From Phycisphaerales bacterium UBA2266 (GTDB taxonomy: Bacteria > Planctomycetota > Phycisphaerae > Sedimentisphaerales > Anaerobacaceae), in contig DDXG01000087.1 in assembly GCA_002347125.1 (NCBI GenBank), positions 2,056-13,995 on the forward strand: DNA of 11,940 nt, given 5' to 3'. A program made the position numbers and the translations under genes. The notes beneath the pieces are model-generated. The model was not told where the DNA came from and did not search any database. It worked only from the letters and a program-made list of their open reading frames with translations. This document shows, one piece after another, positions 6,420-11,940 of this stretch (position 1 is its first letter; each line of letters opens with the position of its first letter).

Positions 6420-6513
6420 CGTCTTCCAAGGCCGTTCCACGTGCGGTCCATCCAAACTGCCCGGAAGATGCAGAAGTTATAGGGCCTCTCGGAAGTTATG
6501 TGCCCAAGGAGAC

Positions 6514-6553
6514 GTCCCTGCGAGCGGCGTCATCCTCGGCCACTCGCAGGGAC
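6514..6553 (-). terminator. Long stem-loop ending the cupredoxin operon
   Basis: The arms GTCCCTGCGAG (6514-6524) and CTCGCAGGGAC (6543-6553) are perfectly complementary over 11 bp. In the minus-strand RNA the stem continues through one U-G wobble and three more G-C pairs, giving 15 bp with a 10-nt loop. In the plus-strand RNA the wobble becomes a C-A mismatch. No clear T-tract follows. It lies about 54 nt past the stop codon of the last operon gene, so it is a terminator or a 3'-end stabiliser. Confidence 0.6.
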
Positions 6554-6568
6554 CCTCCATACATTCCT

Positions 6569-6590
6569 GACAGGACGCACAACGCCTGTC
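6569..6590 (-). repeat. Short hairpin just after the LamG fusion gene stop codon
   Basis: There is an inverted repeat GACAGG/CCTGTC with a 10-nt loop, 16 nt beyond the stop codon and before the longer stem-loop. It is probably part of the same 3'-end structure. The support is weak. Confidence 0.35.
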
Positions 6591-6606
6591 GTCGTATCAG
6601 GTGATC

Positions 6607-9600
6607 CTAGTCGATGGTCTGAACGACGATATCGTCGAAGCGCGTGCCCATGCAGCCCCAAGTGTACATCGCGATGCTGCCAGCCGCCAAGTCGCCATCC
6701 GTCACGGAGAATACCTGGAAGCCGTCGATCCACACTTCGATCGTGGTTCCACTGGCAATGATCCGCACCTGGTACGTCTGGTTGGAATTGTAGGGCGTCG
6801 CATACTGCTCCGCCAATGTGCTGAAGACACCGCCTGAATTCTTGACGAGCCGACGGTAGGCGCGCTCGCGATCCCAACTGAACCTGTAGTAGTTGTTGGA
6901 ATCCTGGTAACGGAACATCGCGCCGAGAGCATCGTCATCCGATGTCCTCATGATGAAGTCCAACTGGTAGTTCGACCAGGCCAGACCTGCATTGTACCAG
7001 ATATACGTGCCGAGCTTGGCAATCTCCAGGGCGTTCGTCGGCGACGAGTAGATATTGCTGCTCTGAACCAGCGTCTGTGTGGCCGCGGACCAGGATGAGG
7101 CGCCTCCGAGCGTCCCTTGATCTACAATGGTCCAGCCTGTGTAGTTCCCGTCGTTGAAGTTTTCCACGAGCAGCGCCGCATCGGTGACATTGACATCCAC
7201 CGTGGCCACTGTGGTCTGGTCGCCATCCGAGACCTCCACGGTGAGAGTGACTGCCTGCGGCCCGGAGAAGTCGGCCGGTGTGTAAACGGGATTGGCGATC
7301 GTGCTGTCGCTGAGGCTTCCCATACCGGCCGGCACGGACCAGTTGTAGGTCAGCGGTCCGGGACCTGAGTCGAGATCAATCGCCGTGACGTTCAACTGGC
7401 TGGTCTGATTGTCACGGATCGTGTCCGGTACAGCCGTCGGAGGCAGAACGCATGGCGCCAGGTTAACGGGCGGCACCGCCACAAGGACGTCGTCGAAATA
7501 CGACCTGTTGTTGCCCCAGCAATACATCGCCACACTGCCGGAGGCCAGATCCGGGTCGGCGACGGCGAATATACACTGGCCGTCGATCTTCACAGCCACT
7601 TGGGACCCAATAGCGATTATCTGCACATGGTAGGTCTGCCCGCTGACATAGGGAACCGCATCTTCGGCCAACAGTGTGAATACGCCATTGACCTGTTTCA
7701 CCAGCCGACGATTCAGCCGCTCACGGTCCCAACTGAACCGGTAGTAGTTGTTGGCATTCTGGTAGCGGAACATCACACCGATAACATCATCGTCGTTCGA
7801 TTGCATGTTCAGATCGACGGTGTAGTCGGTCCAGGCCCCACCGCCGTTGTAAGCCAGGTATGTGCCCAGCTTCGAAAGGTTGGCGGCGTTGTTCGGTTGC
7901 CCGTAGATGTTCGAGAACTGCGCCAGGACACCTGCGAGTACGAACCAATTGGAGGGCGCGGCCGCATTCCCCTCGTCAAAGACCGTCCAACCCACGAAAT
8001 CACCGTCGTTGAAGTCGTCGTACAGCAGGGTCGCATCCATGACCGTCACGTCAACGTTCTTGCTGACAATGGCATGCCCGTCCGAGATATCAACGGTCAG
8101 AGTCACGACCTGTGGCCCGCCGACGTCCGGCGGTGTATAGGTCGGGTCGGCGATGGCCGGATCACTGAACGCGCCCAACCCGCCCGACGCCGTCCAGGCA
8201 TAGGTGAGCGAACTCGGGCCGGCGTCCCAGTCGGCCGCAATGGCCCGCAGTTGGCTTGTTCTGTCGTCATACAACAGCGACGGTGTCGCCGTCGCGGAAG
8301 CCAGATAAGGCGCAAAATTGCCGTTGGGCAGAGTCTGCACGACGACATTGTCGAAGTAGCCGCCGCTGTTTCCCCAGCAATACAACGCGATGGAGCCCGA
8401 CGCCAGCGCGCCGTCCCAGGCCGACAGGACAACAACACCATCGACATAGACGTCAATCCAGGGCCCCCGCACGGCGACCCGAACCTGATAGGTCTGGCCG
8501 CTGACGTAGGGGACCGCGTCTTCCGCCAACAGGGTGAATACTCCGTTGACGTTCTTCACCAACCGGCGGTTGAGCCGCTCTCGATCCCAACTGAATCGGT
8601 AGTAGTTGTCGGCATTCTGGTAGCGGAACATCACGCCGATGACGTCGTCGTCGTTGGACCGCATACTCAAATCGATGGCGTAGTCTCCCCAGGCTGCTCC
8701 GCCGTTGTGGACCAGGTACGTGCCCGGCTTGGGAAGGGAGGCGGCGTTGTTCGGCTGGCCATAGATGTTGGAGGACTGCCTCAGGACACCTCCGATCACG
8801 GACCAATTGGATGGCGCGGCGACCGTCCCTTCGTCAACCACGGTCCAACCGTTGAAGTTGCCGTCATCGAAGTTGTCGTTCAGCAGGACCCCACCGGGCA
8901 CAGCCGGGCCGACGTCGAGGAACGACATCAGGCCGCCGGTCAATGCCGTGTCATTCGTCAGACGCAGCCGACGGTCATACAGAGGATATACGCCCTCCTC
9001 ATCCGTCGCAACGATGGCATCCTTGGTCTTGAGGGCGTCCAGCACAATGGCGTACTGGTCCGCGGCGTACTCATACGGGAATCCATCTTCCGCCAGCACC
9101 GCGGCCCTGAGGTTGTTCAGCATCGGCACGCAGGTCTGGATACCGGCGTTGGCCATCCGTAGCAGCACGTTGGACCCGATGCCGGCCGCGTCGAAGGGCA
9201 TATCACCCTCGCTGTAGGGGATACCATTGACGAGGAAGTACTTCGGTGTGTAGTCGATGGTACTGGTCATGCTCTTGCCTGGGCCGTAGTCATCGGCCGC
9301 CACGGCGTCATTCAATGCCGGATCGATTTGGCTGTAGCAAAGCACGATCTGGTGGTCGTACGAAACGCCGTCGTAGATCTCCGTCTGGGAGAAGTCCTTT
9401 ATGGCCATGCCGTAAAGGCCCATGGGAACTTGGACGTTGGCATGGGAACCGCTGTGGTAGATAAAGGTTCCCGGTCGCACATCCGTCCAGGTGTAGTCTA
9501 CGGCCGCCGCGTTGCCGGCCGGCGTCTCATGGGTGAAGGATTGCACGCGCCGGCGACCCTCTCCGTCCATGAAGAAGACAGGGGTCATGGTCGCGGTCTG

Positions 9601-9900
9601 CCCCGGAATCACCAGCGAGATGGGCACACCGAGGTTGTTGTCGAGATGGAGGGTCAGCGTCGTGTCGTCCGGGGGAACGATGAGCACGGGCCCCGGGACG
9701 GTGACAAGACCATCCCCGGCGCCAAAGGCCGAGTCCTTCGCAAAACCCCATACAGGGACGACTCTTCCATCCGGCATGGTCTTCGTGGTGGCCTCGGCGC
9801 GGAGAAAGTACTCCACGCCGAACGACGTACCCGCAGTTGCCGCTGTCACCAGCAGCACGAGGGCAGTAAGTTTGAATCGATGTCCTCTGTTGTATTGCAT
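6607..9900 (-). CDS. Exported two-domain cupredoxin (multicopper-oxidase-like) protein fused to three LamG-like and two Ig/PKD-like modules
   Basis: This is a 1097-residue protein with a Sec signal (about 1-28, Arg/Lys then LTALVLLVTAATAG). Cupredoxin domain 1 (about 30-168) has PGPVLIVPP, VPISLVIPGQ and GTFIYHSGSH then GLYGMAI. The first-domain HxH copper pair of laccases is absent (SLVIPGQ in its place). Domain 2 (about 215-330) ends YPLYDRRLRLTN then GGLMSF, where a real type-1 site would read HCHxxxH. An active oxidase is therefore unlikely. The rest is modular: LamG-like units at 339-524, 625-810 and 910-1097, opening with NFDDGNFNGWTV-like sequence and sharing FRYQ, NYYRFSWDRER and RRLVK. 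Ig/PKD-like domains fill 525-622 and 811-908. The role is probably structural or adhesive at the cell surface, with polysaccharide binding as a guess. AGGAG lies 8 nt before ATG 9900. The gene starts 16 nt after the preceding one, as the last gene of the operon. Confidence 0.82.
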   Translation of the reverse strand: MQYNRGHRFKLTALVLLVTAATAGTSFGVEYFLRAEATTKTMPDGRVVPVWGFAKDSAFGAGDGLVTVPGPVLIVPPDDTTLTLHLDNNLGVPISLVIPGQTATMTPVFFMDGEGRRRVQSFTHETPAGNAAAVDYTWTDVRPGTFIYHSGSHANVQVPMGLYGMAIKDFSQTEIYDGVSYDHQIVLCYSQIDPALNDAVAADDYGPGKSMTSTIDYTPKYFLVNGIPYSEGDMPFDAAGIGSNVLLRMANAGIQTCVPMLNNLRAAVLAEDGFPYEYAADQYAIVLDALKTKDAIVATDEEGVYPLYDRRLRLTNDTALTGGLMSFLDVGPAVPGGVLLNDNFDDGNFNGWTVVDEGTVAAPSNWSVIGGVLRQSSNIYGQPNNAASLPKPGTYLVHNGGAAWGDYAIDLSMRSNDDDVIGVMFRYQNADNYYRFSWDRERLNRRLVKNVNGVFTLLAEDAVPYVSGQTYQVRVAVRGPWIDVYVDGVVVLSAWDGALASGSIALYCWGNSGGYFDNVVVQTLPNGNFAPYLASATATPSLLYDDRTSQLRAIAADWDAGPSSLTYAWTASGGLGAFSDPAIADPTYTPPDVGGPQVVTLTVDISDGHAIVSKNVDVTVMDATLLYDDFNDGDFVGWTVFDEGNAAAPSNWFVLAGVLAQFSNIYGQPNNAANLSKLGTYLAYNGGGAWTDYTVDLNMQSNDDDVIGVMFRYQNANNYYRFSWDRERLNRRLVKQVNGVFTLLAEDAVPYVSGQTYHVQIIAIGSQVAVKIDGQCIFAVADPDLASGSVAMYCWGNNRSYFDDVLVAVPPVNLAPCVLPPTAVPDTIRDNQTSQLNVTAIDLDSGPGPLTYNWSVPAGMGSLSDSTIANPVYTPADFSGPQAVTLTVEVSDGDQTTVATVDVNVTDAALLVENFNDGNYTGWTIVDQGTLGGASSWSAATQTLVQSSNIYSSPTNALEIAKLGTYIWYNAGLAWSNYQLDFIMRTSDDDALGAMFRYQDSNNYYRFSWDRERAYRRLVKNSGGVFSTLAEQYATPYNSNQTYQVRIIASGTTIEVWIDGFQVFSVTDGDLAAGSIAMYTWGCMGTRFDDIVVQTID
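6610..7173 (-). repeat. LamG module copy C (terminal, most diverged)
   Basis: Residues 910-1097 of the fusion protein are the third copy of the 285/286-residue repeat, without a following Ig/PKD part. They share the FRYQ and NNYYRFSWDRER core with the other copies, but differ in much of the surrounding sequence, for example AYRRLVKNSGGVF. Confidence 0.75.
7174..8028 (-). repeat. LamG plus Ig/PKD repeat unit B
   Basis: Residues 625-909 are the second copy of a 286-residue unit, in register with unit A. Over residues 702-759 it differs from unit A at only 3 of 58 amino acids. Confidence 0.8.
8029..8886 (-). repeat. LamG plus Ig/PKD repeat unit A
   Basis: Residues 339-624 are the first copy of the 286-residue unit. 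The Phe of the opening NDNFDDG motif is residue 344. Its equivalents are 630 in unit B and 915 in copy C. Confidence 0.8.
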
Positions 9901-9908
9901 GATCGTTT

Positions 9909-9913
9909 CTCCT
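9909..9913 (-). promoter_or_regulatory. Shine-Dalgarno AGGAG of the LamG fusion gene
   Basis: AGGAG lies 8 nt before ATG 9900 inside the 16-nt intercistronic gap. The 16 bases from AGGAG to ATG match those of the upstream cupredoxin gene at 14 positions. Confidence 0.7.
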
Positions 9914-9916
9914 CAA

Positions 9917-11215
9917 TCAGTCAATGGGTACGCCGTGCGGTTCGACGATGAACATGGTCATCAAGCCGCCGGGGAAGATGTCGTTATTAACCATTTCCTT
10001 CTCATTGTGGGAGTGCCACATGTAGAAGAAGCCGCCGTTCATATTCATGCCGCCTTCGCCGGGGGGCAGAGTGCCCATGCCGCCGAGGTACGGGCTGCCG
10101 CTGTAGAAGGCGCCGAAGGTCAAGTCCTGCTGAGCGGTCGGCAAGGTTACGGGAATCGGCTTTCCATGGTCCGGCGCGTATTCACCGGGATCCAACTCGT
10201 CGTTGGGGTCGTGGCCGTAGATATCCCAGCCAAGCCCCGCACCGGTCCACGAGAAGAGGGCGTCGTAGGTCTGGCCCGGGAAGGTGGCCAGCGTGAAGTC
10301 CGAGACCGCCAGGTCCGCTCCATCCACGCCGGACAACAGCCGACCGTCCTGGGCGATCATCAGGAAGTTGTTGCCGTGCGTGTGGAACGGATGTGCATCC
10401 CGTCCGCCGCCAATGACCCTCATGAGCAGTCTCTCGCCGGGGTGAATCCGGGGCATGCAGTCGTGCGGCTGCGTGGGAAGCAGCGGATGATCGGCCATCA
10501 GCATGGTGTCCGGCGCACAGCGGCCGTTGATGAACCAGTAGACCGGCCAGTACTCGGTCAGGTCAATCTGATCCCACATGCCGCATGCCGCCAGGTCGTG
10601 GATCACCGGGTCTATCTCCGTCAGGAGGAAGAGGGTCTCGTAGTCATACGCGGAATCCGCGTGGTTGTAGGCCCAGTTCTCACCCTCCGGCTGGCCCGCC
10701 GGACGCACAATCAACGCCCCCAGCAGGCCCATCTCAATCTGCAGCTCCGGATTCGTGCCGCTGTGGTACAGATAGGTCCCTGGATGAGAGGCCACGAACG
10801 TGTACGTGGCCATGCCGCCGTTGGGATCCGCCTCGGCCGTCAGAAGACCGTTGCTGTCGCCCATCGCCATGACTCCGGTCTGGCCCGGGAAGACGATGGA
10901 AACCGGCACGGTCAGGTTGTTGATCAGGTTGACCGTGACGAAGTCGCCTTCGTTGACATCGAGCGTCGGTCCGGGATAGCTCATTCGCGCCATACCCATA
11001 CCCATGCCCATACCCCCGCCGCCGCTGTTGGCGTATCCGAACATGTAGTAGGCGCCGCCGTCGGGCGTCTGGATGAAATCGTCGGTGGCCGTCAGGTTGA
11101 ACGTCGGGCCTTTGACGGTCATGATCATCGCCCGCCCGGGTCCGGCCAGGACAAAGGCCAGAACCAGCGCAGCCAAGCCGATTTGCCTCATTCGTTTGAA
11201 ACGGTTCTTAGTCAT
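9917..11215 (-). CDS. Exported multicopper-oxidase-like protein with Met-rich loop and altered type-1 copper motif
   Basis: This is a 432-residue protein starting at ATG 11215, with AGGAG 8 nt upstream. The frame is open to 11260. Residues 1-29 are a Sec signal ending GRA. The N-terminal cupredoxin domain has YPGPTLDVNEGD (80-91), VPVSIVFPGQ (103-112) in place of the HxH motif, and GTYLYHSGTNPE then GLLGALIV. A later domain has HPFHTHG (275-281), the type 2/3 plus type 1 His motif of multicopper oxidases. It ends WHSHNEKEM (400-408) then GGLMT, where laccases have HCHxxxH. The copper-binding Cys is Ser, and the third His is not at its usual place. A GM-repeat loop (69-78) and MNMNG (390-394) are Met-rich, as in copper-handling proteins such as CueO. 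It therefore probably binds copper but may not be a normal oxidase. It is the middle gene of a three-gene operon. Confidence 0.85.
   Translation of the reverse strand: MTKNRFKRMRQIGLAALVLAFVLAGPGRAMIMTVKGPTFNLTATDDFIQTPDGGAYYMFGYANSGGGGMGMGMGMARMSYPGPTLDVNEGDFVTVNLINNLTVPVSIVFPGQTGVMAMGDSNGLLTAEADPNGGMATYTFVASHPGTYLYHSGTNPELQIEMGLLGALIVRPAGQPEGENWAYNHADSAYDYETLFLLTEIDPVIHDLAACGMWDQIDLTEYWPVYWFINGRCAPDTMLMADHPLLPTQPHDCMPRIHPGERLLMRVIGGGRDAHPFHTHGNNFLMIAQDGRLLSGVDGADLAVSDFTLATFPGQTYDALFSWTGAGLGWDIYGHDPNDELDPGEYAPDHGKPIPVTLPTAQQDLTFGAFYSGSPYLGGMGTLPPGEGGMNMNGGFFYMWHSHNEKEMVNNDIFPGGLMTMFIVEPHGVPID
10991..11014 (-). repeat. Hexanucleotide repeat encoding the Gly-Met loop
   Basis: Four near-identical GGN-ATG hexamers encode MGMGMGM within the first cupredoxin domain, flanked by a Gly run. 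Such arrays can change length by slippage, which would alter the Met loop in steps of two residues. Confidence 0.6.
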
Positions 11216-11223
11216 AATCGTAT

Positions 11224-11228
11224 CTCCT
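11224..11228 (-). promoter_or_regulatory. Shine-Dalgarno AGGAG that fixes the middle cupredoxin start
   Basis: AGGAG is 8 nt before ATG 11215. The upstream in-frame start codons near 11260 lack such a site and would give a poor signal peptide. Confidence 0.65.
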
Positions 11229-11234
11229 GTGTAA

Positions 11235-11249
11235 AAGCATCTCATGCTT
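11235..11249 (-). repeat. Intercistronic hairpin before the middle cupredoxin gene
   Basis: AAGCAT-GAG-ATGCTT forms a 6-bp stem with a 3-nt loop, followed by TT on the minus strand and, 6 nt further on, the AGGAG site. It could weakly attenuate transcription or set relative expression of the two genes. The 41-nt gap holds nothing else. Confidence 0.35.
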
Positions 11250-11256
11250 GGCCGCA

Positions 11257-11940
11257 TCACGGGGCGCTGAGCCGGATCTCCGTCATCATGCCGCCGAAGT
11301 CCTCGGTGTTGTTGCAGAGGTTCCTCAGGTTCGTGGTGTATACGAAGTACGTGCCGGGCGCGATCCCGGCGGTATCCAGGATCACATCCTTGGCCTCGCC
11401 GCCGCCGAGCGTCACCGACGTGGTCATGTACGAGGTGTCCAGCCCGGTCGGACCGCGCCGCAACCGCGAACCCTGCCCGATAACCTTCATCGGGATGCCC
11501 AGGCTCGTCACGGTGAAGAACTCGGTCGTGGACAGGCTCGTTACCCGCAGGGAAACCTTCTCACCGACGGTCGCCGTGATGAGCGAATCGACCTTCTGTG
11601 CCTGCCGGTTCATGTAGCCGGCGTCCATGGCCGTGTTCCAGAGGTCGTTGGTGTCCACCGTGTCGGGGTAACCCCGCCCGTTGAACATGGGGTACTTGTC
11701 CTTCATCATGGCGAAGGGCAGCGGCTGGACGGTGAAACTGGCGTCATGGAAGTCCGGGTCGAAGCTGTGAAGCTGCAACGGATAGGTCACGTCGTAGTAG
11801 GTCGAGCCGTCCCCGTCGTTGTAGACATAGGTGTAGCCCGTGTGGTGCGTGAAGCCGTTGAGGTCGGTGTTGTCGGGCAGGTTGTCCTGCATCGGCAGGA
11901 CCCAGAGGTTCGCCAACATGCCCATCTGCATGTGCTCGGT
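11257..11940 (-). CDS. Multicopper-oxidase-like protein, C-terminal part (5' end cut by window edge)
   Basis: The last 227 residues are visible and the start lies beyond the right edge. The fragment opens TEHMQMGMLANLWVLP, matching the end of the classical HCHxxxHMxxGM copper motif. Here the last His and the axial-type Met are kept, so the domain upstream may hold a complete type-1 site. A further cupredoxin-like domain follows, from about visible residue 60 (FTVQPLPFAMM) to the end. It closes GTYFVYTTNLRNL then GGMMTEIRL. This aligns with the position of a copper site but lacks its His and Cys pattern. The protein therefore seems to have at least one plausible copper domain plus an extra degenerate one. 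It is the upstream gene of the cupredoxin operon, 41 nt before the next start codon. The promoter must be outside the window. Confidence 0.75.
   Translation of the reverse strand, partial: TEHMQMGMLANLWVLPMQDNLPDNTDLNGFTHHTGYTYVYNDGDGSTYYDVTYPLQLHSFDPDFHDASFTVQPLPFAMMKDKYPMFNGRGYPDTVDTNDLWNTAMDAGYMNRQAQKVDSLITATVGEKVSLRVTSLSTTEFFTVTSLGIPMKVIGQGSRLRRGPTGLDTSYMTTSVTLGGGEAKDVILDTAGIAPGTYFVYTTNLRNLCNNTEDFGGMMTEIRLSAP

Larger units (their letters stand above)
6385..6606. other. Intergenic region between cupredoxin operon and lipoprotein gene
   Basis: These 222 bases contain two hairpins after the operon (6514-6553 and 6569-6590) and the lipoprotein promoter (6391-6419). Between them (6420-6513) I see only a short direct repeat GAAGTTAT (6473-6480 and 6492-6499) and a lone CACGTG palindrome (6438-6443). 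Neither is strong enough to call. Confidence 0.55.

Noticed and set aside
6438..6443. CACGTG palindrome upstream of the lipoprotein promoter
   Set aside because: The symmetry does not extend beyond six bases, so it is not distinguishable from chance.
6473..6499. Direct repeat GAAGTTAT separated by 19 bp
   Set aside because: It is only eight bases long, its spacing is not a whole number of helical turns, and it is not placed sensibly for the promoter at 6391-6419.
6514..6553. Classical rho-independent terminator call for the operon-end stem-loop
   Set aside because: The stem is strong but no T-run follows on the minus strand, so the classical label is not justified and the call is kept qualified.
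6610..8886. Evenly spaced long repeats that could suggest an array or mobile element
   Set aside because: The period is 855-858 bp and exactly in frame within one gene. This is protein-domain duplication, not CRISPR or transposon structure.
7600..9162. 520-codon open frame on the plus strand with internal repeats
   Set aside because: Its repeats are the reverse-strand image of the LamG modules of the real gene. It has no export signal and no plausible domain.
9512..11617. 701-codon open frame on the plus strand
   Set aside because: It lies entirely antisense to two convincing cupredoxin genes and shows no recognisable domain. GC-rich DNA with strong third-position bias keeps such shadow frames open.

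Overview
The window looks like a piece of a Planctomycetota genome, most likely a Phycisphaerae-like lineage. This is inferred from content, not from a database search. The DNA is GC-rich. It encodes a Tat-exported Gfo/Idh/MocA oxidoreductase, a tandem DUF1080 protein, a subtilisin ending in a dockerin-like calcium-binding repeat pair, and large cupredoxin/LamG surface proteins. All eight supported genes lie on the minus strand, so transcription runs from right to left. I see no real plus-strand gene, RNA gene, CRISPR array or insertion sequence.

Right part (11940 to about 6510): an apparent operon of three exported cupredoxin-fold proteins. The first is a truncated multicopper-oxidase-like protein. 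The second is a 432-residue multicopper-oxidase-like protein with an HPFHTHG motif and a Met-rich loop. The third is a 1097-residue protein that joins two copper-site-less cupredoxin domains to three LamG-like modules separated by Ig/PKD-like domains. Motif by motif, the copper ligands fade along the operon. A long stem-loop follows the last gene.

Middle (6419 to 4028): a near-consensus promoter sits so close to its gene that the mRNA should be leaderless. It drives a lipoprotein of unrecognised function, followed 16 nt later by the S8 protease. Next, a separate small gene (3898 to 3347) with its own strong promoter and Shine-Dalgarno sequence encodes what appear to be stitched pieces of a Type ISP restriction-modification enzyme.

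Left part (3350 to 1): a promoter and a leader carrying a tandem 21-bp repeat precede three genes for exported proteins: a two-domain DUF1080 (3-keto-disaccharide hydrolase family) protein, a Tat-dependent Gfo/Idh/MocA oxidoreductase, and a TIM-barrel glycoside-hydrolase-like protein cut by the left edge. Together they suggest periplasmic sugar processing by an oxidise-then-cleave (3-keto) route.

The best candidates for something new are the oxidoreductase/DUF1080/glycosidase cassette, the cupredoxin operon with its LamG-triplicated fusion, and the promoter-equipped mini-ISP gene.
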